A stretch of 41,333 nt of DNA from a virus. The notes under the pieces were generated by a model that worked only from the letters and a program-made list of their open reading frames with translations, had not been told where the DNA came from and searched no databases. Location: positions 1 through 41,333 of the IMG/VR virus record IMGVR_UViG_3300010160_000093; one strand, 5' to 3'. Shown one piece after another: positions 1 to 6,222 of this stretch. Position 1 is the first letter of the stretch. Each line of letters opens with the position of its first letter. A program made the position numbers and the translations under genes.

Positions 1-9
1 AGAAGTCTT

Positions 10-1662
10 TCATTTCTGTCTCCTATATCCAACACTACCGATTGCGGTAGCCATTGTAGTCGTAGCGATATTGCCAACGATTGTCGCGGCAATAATTGTC
101 TCACTTGCTTCTTTGCGTTCTTCCTCAGACATATCTGCTCCAAGGTTTCCGATAGCAAAGAGAAGTTGTGCAGGGCTTTCAAAGATTGCTGAAACAATAT
201 CTCCAGCCGATGTAAGTAGTTCTAAAGCAACGGCGACTTCGGCTGTAATAACAACTTCGTTTCCGTTCTCATCTTGTCGAACTTCAACAGGTTGAGCAGG
301 AGGTAAATCTTCCAAGGTGATTCCAGCCTCGGCTATTGCTTCAACAGTTACCGCTTGACCTTCAGCGGATTCAATAAGCACTTCGGCAACAAGTTCTCTT
401 TCCGCTTTCGTAAATCGCCCATCTTTGGAAAGAGTTTCGGAAAGATTGTTTACTTCACTTTGAGTAATCTCGCCATCGGCTGAAAGAACATCGATAATTA
501 AATCTTCTTCGGCTCCAGTTAGGACGCCACCATCTGAAAGAGTTTCAATCAAGGTAGTCGCTTCTGCTTCAGTAACTAGCCCATCCAACATCAATGAATC
601 AACTACCGCTTCTGCATCAGCGGGTGTAATCTGTCCATCCATTAAAACATTTTCAATTAACTCGGAGGTCTCAACAGGTGGTAGTAGTTCAGGTATGGGA
701 CTTGGAGGGTCAATTTCCGTTGGGATTTCAAAAGGTGGAATTGCAGGTTCTTCAAAAGGCGGAACAGTTGGCAAAGTCTCAGGGTCGAGCGAAGGTATCT
801 CTTCAGGATTTAGATTCGGCTCAGGTTCAAGGGACGGAATGGGAATGGGTTCAGGCAACGGAACGGGAGTCGGCTCTACCGCGGGGGTACCGTTTGGATT
901 CACAGCAGGGATTGGTTCAGGATTGGGAATCGGCTCAGGTAACGGAATTGGAATTGGGGTAGGCGATGGCGAAGGTGTGGGTTCAGGTGTGGACGGCTCG
1001 GGTTGCTGGCTCGGTTGAGGTTGAGGAGTCGGAGTTACAGAAGGTTCAGGGGTTGGAGTCGGTGTCGAAGTTGATTCCGATGTTGGTGAAGGTGTCGGAG
1101 CAGTCGGGGTGGGAGATGGTTCCGAACTGGGGGAAGCAGTCGGTTGTGGTTGTGCCGTCGGCTCAGGACTTGCAGTTGGCTGAGGAGATGGTTGAGGTGT
1201 TGGAGCCGTGGAAGGACTAGGTTCAACAACAATCAAATTGCTAGTTACTGTATAAGTTCCAATAGGTCTTTGTTGAGCAACAATGTAATCATAAGATGTA
1301 GCACGAATTATGTAAGTACCCGCTGGAATTGTTCCAGTAATTCGAGAAGCAAAATAATTAGTTTGCCCATTGTGGTTGCCGTCGTCATCGGCTCTTAACA
1401 CTAAATCGTTTTGGCGAAGTTCTAGCCAAGAATCTACCCACGCAAGTCTTTCAACAGTTTGCCCATTGACTATCTCAAATCGGGCGCCTGTTTGAGTCGT
1501 AATTGAATAAACGGTGCTGGTATCCACCGATACGGGAATATCGACAAATGCGGTATCAGGGGTGAGATTGACAATTACATCATCAGCCGAGGCGGAATCT
1601 ACGGGTAGAAGCGCCCACCAAAAGACTAGAAGGCAGACGGCGAGAATACGGACTAAGCGCAA
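10..1662 (-). CDS. Secreted proline-rich surface protein with helical repeats
   Basis: The only clear minus-strand gene. The start is TTG at 1662, with AAAGGG six bases upstream on that strand. Residues 1-27 look like a Sec signal peptide (basic start, hydrophobic LAVCLLVFWWALLP, cleavage near SASA-DD). Residues 28-140 look like a beta-sandwich. Residues 145-330 are a Pro/Thr/Ser/Glu stalk (PSPTPTP, PEPIPIP units). Residues about 335-430 hold five or six helix-turn units of about 19 residues, each with a DG-hydrophobic-T-x-x-E/D turn (DGQITPADAE, DGLVTEAEA, DGEITQSEV). A hydrophobic segment lies near 517-543, before a basic YRRQK end, and could anchor it in the membrane. It is probably exported and displayed on the cell surface, perhaps during lysogeny or for superinfection exclusion; the function is not recognised. 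If the window borders host DNA, this could be a host gene. Confidence 0.75.
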   Translation of the reverse strand: MRLVRILAVCLLVFWWALLPVDSASADDVIVNLTPDTAFVDIPVSVDTSTVYSITTQTGARFEIVNGQTVERLAWVDSWLELRQNDLVLRADDDGNHNGQTNYFASRITGTIPAGTYIIRATSYDYIVAQQRPIGTYTVTSNLIVVEPSPSTAPTPQPSPQPTASPEPTAQPQPTASPSSEPSPTPTAPTPSPTSESTSTPTPTPEPSVTPTPQPQPSQQPEPSTPEPTPSPSPTPIPIPLPEPIPNPEPIPAVNPNGTPAVEPTPVPLPEPIPIPSLEPEPNLNPEEIPSLDPETLPTVPPFEEPAIPPFEIPTEIDPPSPIPELLPPVETSELIENVLMDGQITPADAEAVVDSLMLDGLVTEAEATTLIETLSDGGVLTGAEEDLIIDVLSADGEITQSEVNNLSETLSKDGRFTKAERELVAEVLIESAEGQAVTVEAIAEAGITLEDLPPAQPVEVRQDENGNEVVITAEVAVALELLTSAGDIVSAIFESPAQLLFAIGNLGADMSEEERKEASETIIAATIVGNIATTTMATAIGSVGYRRQK

Positions 1663-1684
1663 TTTTGACCCTTTGAACAGGGGT

Positions 1685-1700
1685 CACGGGGACACGGGGA
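1685..1700. repeat. Tandem 8-bp repeat CACGGGGA in divergent promoter region
   Basis: Two perfect copies of CACGGGGA stand back to back, with a partial third (GGGGTCA) just before them. They lie in the 102-base gap between the divergent genes ending at 1662 (minus) and starting at 1765 (plus). On the minus strand TACAAT just upstream (plus coordinates about 1708-1713) could be the -10 box of the surface protein gene. The repeat would then sit between that -10 and the TTG start, where an operator could act. Confidence 0.35.
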
Positions 1701-1734
1701 CATCTTATTGTACCAATACCCAAATCTATGCTAA

Positions 1735-1743
1735 TCTGGGGTT
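1735..1743 (+). promoter_or_regulatory. TCTGGGGTT box, inverted relative of the AACCCCAGT motif
   Basis: This 9-mer matches the reverse complement of AACCCCAGT in 8 of 9 positions and lies just downstream of TATGCT (1727-1732), a weak -10 candidate for the gene at 1765. The same motif occurs beside promoters at 3065, 12437, 12601 and 28583. It may be an operator for a phage regulator; this rests on recurrence and position only. Confidence 0.35.
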
Positions 1744-1764
1744 GTAAATACGAGAGGAGTTCCA

Positions 1765-2607
1765 ATGAGTGTGACAAAAGAGTTCGCGGTCAAGATTGAT
1801 ACCGAGTTATCTTCTTGGGACGAGAAGCGTTGGTTAGTCAATAGCAAAATCTTGGATGCTGAAGATTCTATTGAATTTTATGTAAAACATTTCCCAAGTC
1901 GGGTTGGAGAAATCCAAAAAAGAATTGCGGAATTAAGAGAGCAAAAGGCAAAGATTCAAGCAGAGATAAATAAGTTAGATGCAATCTATAACCAAGACCC
2001 TTGGACAAGAGCGTTCTTGGTAATCAACAGCAATGGTCATGTTCACAGTTCAATGGATTGCAATACTTGTTTTCCAACTACTAGATACAACTGGTTAATC
2101 CAGTACAGCAACGACGATGAGAACACAATCGTTGAGGATGCTGGTCAGGATGCTTGCACAATTTGTTACCCAAGCGCTCCAGCCGAGGTCTTAAATCGTC
2201 CTTCAAGAATCGTTACAGCCGACAAAGTTGCTAAGGCTCAAGCCAAGGCAGAGAGAGAAGCAAAGAAGGCTGAGAAGATTGCAAAGGAAAAAGCAAACGC
2301 TCCAACAAAGAGCGGTGAGTTCCTTTACTTCAAGAACGGAAAATACACCGAGGTAATCAAGACAGAGCGTTCAGCGGTTACAAAATGGTTTGAGTTGCAA
2401 TGGAGAATCAAAGAAAAAGTTACAACTCACTACTACGACGGAACACCACACAGCGCTGAATCAATCATTGAGCAAGAGCAAAAGATTGCTCAAAACAAAG
2501 AGATAGCGGACATCATCTGTAAAAATCTTGCAGAGAAGAACGGCGTGTCATTTGACCAGCAGTTGAAAATACTAGAAACTAAGTACAAGAAGAGGGGGAA
2601 CCAATGA
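1765..2607 (+). CDS. Coiled-coil protein with two Cys pairs, actinophage family
   Basis: 280 residues; ATG preceded by GAGAGGAG. Residues about 40-85 are a charged coiled coil. A central module holds two CxxC motifs: CNTC within HSSMDCNTCFPTTRYNW, and CTIC followed by YPSAP about 35 residues later, which together could bind one metal ion. A Lys/Ala-rich helix (AKAQAKAEREAKKAEKIAKEK region) and a basic C-terminal half follow. I have seen VHSSM-C-x-x-C-(F/Y)PTT with CTxCYPSAP in actinophage proteins of unknown role. It heads a run of short genes joined by ATGA overlaps (2604, 2735, 2911), so it probably leads an early or accessory operon. Function unknown. Confidence 0.8.
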   Translation: MSVTKEFAVKIDTELSSWDEKRWLVNSKILDAEDSIEFYVKHFPSRVGEIQKRIAELREQKAKIQAEINKLDAIYNQDPWTRAFLVINSNGHVHSSMDCNTCFPTTRYNWLIQYSNDDENTIVEDAGQDACTICYPSAPAEVLNRPSRIVTADKVAKAQAKAEREAKKAEKIAKEKANAPTKSGEFLYFKNGKYTEVIKTERSAVTKWFELQWRIKEKVTTHYYDGTPHSAESIIEQEQKIAQNKEIADIICKNLAEKNGVSFDQQLKILETKYKKRGNQ

Positions 2608-2738
2608 AATGTTTTACTTGCGGTAGCGAGTTAAGACTGACAGTAGTTAAAGGAAAAACCTATTGCTTTAGGTGCGAGGCTGATGCTTCAATGGAGCAGT
2701 ACGGAATAGTTCGAACAATCAAAGAGAGGACAGCATGA
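2604..2738 (+). CDS. Small zinc-ribbon protein
   Basis: 44 residues. ATG overlaps the stop of the upstream gene (ATGA) and follows AGAGGGGG. It has two CxxC pairs, CFTC at residues 3-6 and CFRC at 21-24, spaced like a compact zinc ribbon, with a short C-terminal helix. The stop overlaps the next start at 2735. Small zinc ribbons in phages often bind nucleic acid or protein partners; no specific role can be given. Confidence 0.7.
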   Translation: MKCFTCGSELRLTVVKGKTYCFRCEADASMEQYGIVRTIKERTA

Positions 2739-2911
2739 AAACTATCAATGATGAAATCGGTTTTATAGAAGGTCGATTGCTCAAGAAGGGAATCCGATTG
2801 AGTCCCAAGGGACGCAGTTGGGCAGAGAATCTTGAGGCAATGATTTTCCTAGGTGGAATCCTATTGATTTTCGGGATTGTAGGGTCAATAGAGACTGGCA
2901 AGTGGTTCTGA
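2735..2911 (+). CDS. Small single-pass membrane protein
   Basis: 58 residues. ATG overlaps the previous stop (ATGA), with AGAGAGGA upstream. The N-terminal half is charged and may form a helix. Residues about 36-51 (MIFLGGILLIFGIVG) form one transmembrane segment before a short end, SIETGKWF. By position it belongs to the 1765 operon. It could be a membrane-modifying early protein, but nothing identifies its family. Confidence 0.65.
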   Translation: MKTINDEIGFIEGRLLKKGIRLSPKGRSWAENLEAMIFLGGILLIFGIVGSIETGKWF

Positions 2912-3075
2912 TGATACTTCTATCATGGCTAAGGGGTAATAAGCCTCTACGGGTCTCTGAAGGCTCATTAAGGGCTATTCGTAGGGCGCAGTTGGATAAA
3001 ACCCTCGCTGAAGAGGCTGATAAGCGACGCGCTCGAAAGATGGCTCGCTTTAGTTTGATTTCCAAACCCCAGTAG
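2911..3075 (+). CDS. Small basic protein, function unknown
   Basis: 54 residues. ATG at 2911 shares a base with the previous stop (TGATG). There are ten or more Arg/Lys residues (KRRARKMAR near the C terminus), so it may bind nucleic acid. It is the last gene of the 1765-3075 chain. The AACCCCAGT box of the next promoter overlaps its final codons. No family recognised; the evidence is the open frame plus coupling. Confidence 0.55.
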   Translation: MILLSWLRGNKPLRVSEGSLRAIRRAQLDKTLAEEADKRRARKMARFSLISKPQ

Positions 3076-3083
3076 GATATACT
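3065..3083 (+). promoter_or_regulatory. Promoter: AACCCCAGT-N4-TATACT
   Basis: AACCCCAGT at 3065-3073 is followed after four bases by the -10 box TATACT (3078-3083), in a GATATACTT context. A short leader with TTGTCC and GAGAGGAGG leads to ATG 3111. The promoter at 28583-28602 has the same elements in the same order, which supports both as real and co-regulated. Confidence 0.6.
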
Positions 3084-3110
3084 TTGAATTGTCCGAGAGG
3101 AGGACATTAA

Positions 3111-3524
3111 ATGACAACTTCAGTCATCGAGAAGAAAAAGGCTCTTACAAAAACTCAATGTAAGCGCATTTATGTTGAAGCATACGAGGCTGGTCTTTTG
3201 GCTGGCAAAGATGCAGACACTCCAAAGTTTGTAGTTGGTTCACCAACTACTGCACTTGGTAGTGATATTGATTTTAGTAAAAAAACTTACATCCTTGACG
3301 GTCTTTGCGGATTTGCTTGGGTAAACATTTCTCCAGCGCGAGGTGCGTTTGTGAATTGGTTAAAGGCTCAAGGCATTGGTAGCAAGGGTTATTACGGTGG
3401 ATACGAGATTTGGGTTCGTGAATTCGGACAGAGCGTAGACCGTAAAGCGGCTTTTGCTGGAGCGTTTGCTCAGGTTCTAGGAAAATACGGAATCGAAGCG
3501 AGCGCTGGAAGTCGCCTTGACTAA
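3111..3524 (+). CDS. Conserved actinophage protein of unknown function
   Basis: 137 residues with a strong Shine-Dalgarno (AGAGGAGGAC). Basic N terminus (EKKKALTKTQCKR), then a compact module GFAWVNISPARGAFVNWLK ... YYGGYEIWV ... QSVDRKAAFAGAFA ... SRLD. I know the pattern C/G-x-AWV-x-x-x-P ... GG-x-x-I-W-V ... S-R-(M/L)-D from many actinophage hypothetical proteins. It has its own promoter and is followed by hairpins, so it is probably a single-gene unit, perhaps expressed early. No catalytic motif seen. Confidence 0.75.
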   Translation: MTTSVIEKKKALTKTQCKRIYVEAYEAGLLAGKDADTPKFVVGSPTTALGSDIDFSKKTYILDGLCGFAWVNISPARGAFVNWLKAQGIGSKGYYGGYEIWVREFGQSVDRKAAFAGAFAQVLGKYGIEASAGSRLD

Positions 3525-3539
3525 GTAATAAAACTAAAA

Positions 3540-3577
3540 TTCATCCCGTCGGTCTCTTCTTAGATTGGCGGGATGAA
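3540..3577 (+). terminator. Stem-loop after the 3111 gene, possible terminator
   Basis: A perfect 9-bp stem (TTCATCCCG at 3540-3548 with CGGGATGAA at 3569-3577) begins 15 bases after the stop. A T6 run lies 14 bases beyond, inside the next hairpin loop, so this is not a textbook intrinsic terminator, but it probably ends or processes the transcript. Confidence 0.45.
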
Positions 3578-3578
3578 C

Positions 3579-3613
3579 CACATAACCACCTTTTTTCCTT
3601 TCATGGTTATGTG
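3579..3613. other. Second stem-loop with T6 in its loop
   Basis: CACATAACCA (3579-3588) pairs perfectly with TGGTTATGTG (3604-3613), ten base pairs around a 15-base pyrimidine-rich loop containing TTTTTT. It directly follows the preceding stem-loop, and the two could form one terminator region. Confidence 0.4.
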
Positions 3614-3645
3614 TGGGGTATCATTTACGCGGGTACCCAAATAGT

Positions 3646-3715
3646 TCGGTGGCGTAGTAGCGCCTGTTGCGCGTCCGTCCTCTCTCTAGCGTAACTTTCA
3701 TCGCTCCGCCACCGA
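3646..3715. ncRNA. Possible structured RNA, three-way junction
   Basis: TCGGTGGCG (3646-3654) pairs perfectly with CGCCACCGA (3707-3715). Between the arms are two small hairpins: GCGC-CTGTT-GCGC (3660-3672) and AGCG-N10-CGCT (3688-3705). The 70-base element is locally GC-rich, and no ORF was seen in it. It resembles a tRNA in size but lacks a T-arm sequence on either strand. It could be a small RNA, a processing element or a recombination site. Confidence 0.3.
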
Positions 3716-3724
3716 GCGCCCTCC

Positions 3725-3755
3725 TTGACACTCATTCATCTTGATGATGTACCCT
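3725..3755 (+). promoter_or_regulatory. Sigma-A-like promoter for the 3869 gene
   Basis: TTGACA at 3725-3730 is a perfect -35 box. TACCCT (3750-3755) or the overlapping TGTACC is the best -10, at 17-19 bases. The same TTGACA ... GTACCCT arrangement occurs at 39098-39127. Transcription from here gives a leader of about 105 bases with two hairpins before ATG 3869. Confidence 0.5.
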
Positions 3756-3793
3756 TAAACAAGGTTCGCAAAACACCTACTCGCCAAAGTGAG

Positions 3794-3837
3794 GTCAGTC
3801 CAATACTGACAACAGAGAAGCGCTACATCCAGTAGCG
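3794..3837 (+). promoter_or_regulatory. Two tandem hairpins in the leader of the 3869 gene
   Basis: GTCAGT-CCAAT-ACTGAC (3794-3810) and CGCTAC-ATCCA-GTAGCG (3821-3837) are two perfect 6-bp stems with 5-base loops, 10 bases apart. Both loops contain CCA. They precede the ribosome binding site (GGAGGA near 3861) by about 25 bases. They may bind a regulator or stabilise the leader. Confidence 0.4.
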
Positions 3838-3868
3838 AATAAATGTTCACTCCTAACAATGGAGGAAT

Positions 3869-4324
3869 ATGCGATTCTATGAAAAAGTTATTACTAAACC
3901 AGTTCCAGTCGCACTATTTATACTTGGATTTATACTTCTAAATCCATTTCACATTCCACCCGATTCACCAGCACAAGCGGTTGAAGTAATTATGAAACCG
4001 ATATTGGTTGAACGGACACCCGAGGCATCCCAAGAGTTCGCTAAGAAGCGTCTTGATGCTTATGGTTGGGATACACCCGCTCAATGGGAATGTTTGCTAT
4101 CGCTTTGGACAAAAGAGTCAAACTGGCGTCCCGATGCCTACAATAAAACAGCCGTTTACCAAGATGGAGAAAAACTTCATGCTGGCGGAATTCCACAAAT
4201 ACTCGGACTTGACCCTGACTTATCAGTTGAGGAACAAATAACCCGAGGATTCGTTTACATTGAACACAGATATTCCAACCCTTGCTCGGCGTGGCGCTTT
4301 TGGAGTTCTAATTTTTGGTACTAA
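3869..4324 (+). CDS. Membrane-anchored lysozyme/transglycosylase-like protein
   Basis: 151 residues; start set by ATGGAGGAAT just upstream. Residues about 10-30 (PVPVALFILGFILLNPFHIPP) are a signal anchor. The rest resembles the goose-lysozyme-like C-terminal domain of actinobacterial aggregation-promoting-factor or Rpf-type proteins: AKKRLDAYGW, WECLLSLWTKESNWRPDAYN with E in the usual catalytic position, GGIPQI, and RYSNPCSAWRFW at the end. It should cut or remodel peptidoglycan. It stands far from the lysis genes, with its own promoter and structured leader, so it may have a separate role (entry, exclusion or early wall change). Confidence 0.7.
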   Translation: MRFYEKVITKPVPVALFILGFILLNPFHIPPDSPAQAVEVIMKPILVERTPEASQEFAKKRLDAYGWDTPAQWECLLSLWTKESNWRPDAYNKTAVYQDGEKLHAGGIPQILGLDPDLSVEEQITRGFVYIEHRYSNPCSAWRFWSSNFWY

Positions 4325-4333
4325 CCTCCCTAA

Positions 4334-4588
4334 ATGGGAAGTGAAGAGCAGAAAAAACCATCAGCAATAGACAATGCGCTCGCCGAAATCGGGCGCGTTG
4401 CTTTTATGGAACCAGCAATTTGTACGGGCTGGGTTCTTGTATCTGAATGGATGGGCGATGGCATTAAAGATTACTGGACGCTAACTCTTGCCGATGACCA
4501 AAATCCTGATTGGCGCCACCTCGGTTTAGTTCATCACGGGCTAAAGTATTGGGAGGGTAACGATGACATCGGACTCAGAGACAAATAG
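4334..4588 (+). CDS. Small conserved phage protein, unknown
   Basis: 84 residues. Features: TGWVLVSEWMGDG, YWTLTLADDQNPDWRHLGLVHHGL. I know this pattern from actinophage hypothetical proteins of unknown role. There is no Shine-Dalgarno before ATG 4334; the upstream sequence TAACCT-N6-ATG fits the leaderless pattern weakly. The end overlaps the next start by 26 bases. Confidence 0.65.
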   Translation: MGSEEQKKPSAIDNALAEIGRVAFMEPAICTGWVLVSEWMGDGIKDYWTLTLADDQNPDWRHLGLVHHGLKYWEGNDDIGLRDK

Positions 4589-4706
4589 ACCGATGGATGA
4601 AGAAGAAAGAATCAACTTACTTAATAAATTGATAACAGAGCGGTATGGTGAGTGGGCGACACGCAAGGCTCCCGAAATAAATAACAATGATAAAGCCAAG
4701 CGCTAA
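4563..4706 (+). CDS. Small acidic/charged protein, unknown
   Basis: 47 residues, beginning inside the previous gene at an ATG with GGGAGGG six bases upstream, a strong ribosome site that fixes the start. The sequence is rich in Asp/Glu/Asn with a helical centre (EEERINLLNKLITERYGEW). Its stop codon overlaps the -10 box of the next, leaderless gene. Unknown function. Confidence 0.55.
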   Translation: MTSDSETNRPMDEEERINLLNKLITERYGEWATRKAPEINNNDKAKR

Positions 4707-4715
4707 AATTCCTGC
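4704..4715 (+). promoter_or_regulatory. Leaderless promoter, TAAAAT six bases before ATG 4716
   Basis: TAAAAT (4704-4709) is followed by exactly six bases and then ATG. No Shine-Dalgarno precedes the start. This is the TANNNT-N6-ATG signature of leaderless genes known from actinobacteria; transcription should begin at or next to the A of ATG. Confidence 0.55.
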
Positions 4716-5096
4716 ATGGGTTCATTTGCATCTAAAGCGCCGTGCCGTGATGCTGACCCTTGGCTCTTTGACCAATTTAATTTAGATTTAGTACAACCAG
4801 CACTTAATTATTGTTCCCGATGTATTTTTTGGGAAGAGTGTGATTCTCTAGTAAAGCCTAAGCCAAGTTTTTATGATGGTGTAGTTGCTGGCAAGGTATG
4901 GCGCAATGGAAGAATTGTGGCTAAGTTAGATGCCTCTTCCCCCTATCGACTAATTGTTGGAGAGGAAAACATTGAAGAAAATTATGATGCCTTGGAAATT
5001 CGAGGGAGCGAGTTGTTGGGGAATAGAGACGAGTTATTTCTTTCCCGAGAAGAATCAGATAACCGAGGAGAACAGAAAAGTAAAGAAGATTTGTGA
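4716..5096 (+). CDS. WhiB-like iron-sulphur regulator, divergent
   Basis: 126 residues. Cys10 in APCRDADPWLF and the CSRCIFWEEC pattern (C-x2-C-x5-C, residues 33-42) are the four ligands of a WhiB-type [4Fe-4S] cluster. The usual GVWGG turn is replaced by DGVVAGKVWRNGR, a variant I associate with phage members. WhiB proteins bind sigma factor region 4 and modulate transcription; phage copies can affect host gene expression or superinfection. The last 40 residues are acidic, unlike WhiB, and are read in a frame overlapping the second WhiB-like gene by about 125 bases, so the C terminus may be a non-functional extension. Confidence 0.75.
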   Translation: MGSFASKAPCRDADPWLFDQFNLDLVQPALNYCSRCIFWEECDSLVKPKPSFYDGVVAGKVWRNGRIVAKLDASSPYRLIVGEENIEENYDALEIRGSELLGNRDELFLSREESDNRGEQKSKEDL

Positions 5097-5250
5097 TGGA
5101 TGCTATTGGAAAGAAGAATGTCTGACCTATGCGTTACATTACAAAGTAGTCGGCATTTGGGGTGGAAAATCTACTAAAGAACGCGACAGAATGAGAAAAC
5201 AACTAAACATAATCGCCAAACCAATAACGAACGAAAGGTATGTAGCATGA
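4972..5250 (+). CDS. WhiB-like iron-sulphur regulator
   Basis: About 92 residues. It has the classic WhiB layout: ASCWG with the first Cys, FFP, ICDGCYWKEEC (C-x2-C-x5-C), LTYAL, then the canonical GIWGG turn and a basic end (KSTKERDRMRKQL) for DNA contact. The start is chosen at TTG 4972 because GGAGAGG lies six bases upstream; ATG 4984 or 4987 are alternatives nearer the conserved region. The end overlaps the SSB start (ATGA). It probably regulates host or phage promoters together with or against the other WhiB protein. Confidence 0.85.
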   Translation: MKKIMMPWKFEGASCWGIETSYFFPEKNQITEENRKVKKICDGCYWKEECLTYALHYKVVGIWGGKSTKERDRMRKQLNIIAKPITNERYVA

Positions 5251-5675
5251 GCGCACCAATAACAATCACGGGAAATATAGTTAATGACCCTGAACTAAGA
5301 TTTACTCCTAACGGTAAAGCCTTAGCAGTATTTACAGTAGTGACATCTAAGTCCAGTAAAAAACCTGATGGAACTTGGGACAATGTAGATACAACATTTT
5401 GGGATGTAAAAGCATGGGGCAAGACTGCTGAAAATTGTGCAGACTCTTTAGGCAAGGGAATGTCAGTAATTGTTGTAGGCACCGCAGTTCAAGAAAACTG
5501 GGATGACAAAGTAACAGGGGCTAAACGCTCAAAGATTGTAGTTACCGCTTGGAACTTAGGCATTGACATGAAGCGCCATACAGTTGCTCAAGTAAGTACA
5601 ACCACTCGCACAGATACACCTAAGACGCCTTCAGATGCTTGGAGTATGCCAATATCTGACATTGCACCTTTCTAA
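5247..5675 (+). CDS. ssb: Single-stranded DNA-binding protein
   Basis: 142 residues, normal for a phage SSB. One OB fold fills residues 1-110: ITITGNIVNDPELRFTPNGKALAVFTV, TTFWDVKAWGKTAENCADSL-KGMSVIVVGT. A short linker leads to an acidic-hydrophobic tip ending SDIAPF, which corresponds to the DDDIPF partner-binding tail. It coats ssDNA during replication and recombination and would work with the ERF annealing protein at 39705. ATGA overlap links it to the WhiB gene, so regulator and SSB share an mRNA. Confidence 0.9.
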   Translation: MSAPITITGNIVNDPELRFTPNGKALAVFTVVTSKSSKKPDGTWDNVDTTFWDVKAWGKTAENCADSLGKGMSVIVVGTAVQENWDDKVTGAKRSKIVVTAWNLGIDMKRHTVAQVSTTTRTDTPKTPSDAWSMPISDIAPF

Positions 5676-5686
5676 CCCTTATGTAG

Positions 5687-5699
5687 TATAATCGGGGTT
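5687..5699 (+). promoter_or_regulatory. Promoter: TATAAT with CGGGGTT box
   Basis: Consensus -10 TATAAT (5687-5692) runs into CGGGGTT (5693-5699), a relative of the inverted AACCCCAGT motif. ATG 5725 follows a short leader with GAAAGGGG. It probably drives the 5725 gene. Confidence 0.55.
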
Positions 5700-5724
5700 G
5701 AAAAACTCTCGAAAGGGGTTGTAA

Positions 5725-6024
5725 ATGGCTTGGACTGATTTCTTCACAAAGGAATTAGCAGGTTCAAAAGTTGTTGTTGATTCGAATGGTAAACCATTTG
5801 TATCTCAAGAGATTGCTCTAAAAGAGTATGTTGAGATTGAGTTAAACATCCAACGGGATGCTTTGCCTTACAACATCTACTTCCGACGCTTTGATGCAAT
5901 TGGTGGCGAATTAGAAAATCGTCTCTTTGCTCAAGTTGGCGACAGAGATTTGGCTTTGAAATCTGCTCTAGGAATAACTAACAAAAGAATTAACTCTTTT
6001 GAACTTGTTTCAGACGGAGAATAA
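5725..6024 (+). CDS. Hypothetical protein
   Basis: 99 residues, ATG with AAAGGGG upstream. Mixed alpha/beta composition (KVVVDSNGKPFVSQEIALKEYVEIEL, IYFRRFDAIGGEL). No signal, transmembrane segment or motif that I recognise. It lies alone between two promoters just before the head module. Confidence 0.6.
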   Translation: MAWTDFFTKELAGSKVVVDSNGKPFVSQEIALKEYVEIELNIQRDALPYNIYFRRFDAIGGELENRLFAQVGDRDLALKSALGITNKRINSFELVSDGE

Positions 6025-6046
6025 AAAGGCTAAATCCGCTTAACGG

Positions 6047-6058
6047 TATAATCGACAG
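6047..6058 (+). promoter_or_regulatory. Leaderless promoter, TATAAT six bases before GTG 6059
   Basis: Perfect TATAAT (6047-6052), then CGACAG, then GTG. No Shine-Dalgarno. The spacing is that expected if the mRNA starts with the GTG codon. As the last promoter seen before the portal gene, it probably also starts the head operon transcript. Confidence 0.65.
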
Positions 6059-6214
6059 GTGTACGATAACCTTTCACCCAATCGTGAGGCTGTCGTGTCT
6101 GTTTTACGGGCTTTCGCAATTCAAACTCACGAAGTATTTTCGGAGTTGATAAATGCGGGATTCAATGAGCAACAGGCAATCGCAATTGTCGTAGGATTAG
6201 CAACCAAAGAGTAG
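6059..6214 (+). CDS. Small helical protein at the head of the structural operon
   Basis: 51 residues from GTG 6059, predicted leaderless. Sequence pattern: NLSPNREAVVSVLRAF ... EVFSELINAGFNEQQAIAIVVGLA. It looks like two or three helices with a UBA-like end (AGF-x-x-x-x-A). It ends nine bases before the portal start. Similar tiny genes sit before portal genes in other phages; no function is known to me. Confidence 0.6.
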   Translation: MYDNLSPNREAVVSVLRAFAIQTHEVFSELINAGFNEQQAIAIVVGLATKE

Positions 6215-6222
6215 AGGGTTAA

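Noticed and set aside
678-1220. Plus-strand frames opposite the proline-rich gene
   Set aside because: Low-complexity Gly/Ser/Val readings of the Pro-rich codons; the minus-strand frame has signal peptide, ribosome site and a domain layout.
3646-3715. tRNA-like size and acceptor-like stem
   Set aside because: Read on both strands it lacks a T-arm GTTC-type loop and a proper anticodon arm, so it is reported only as a structured element.
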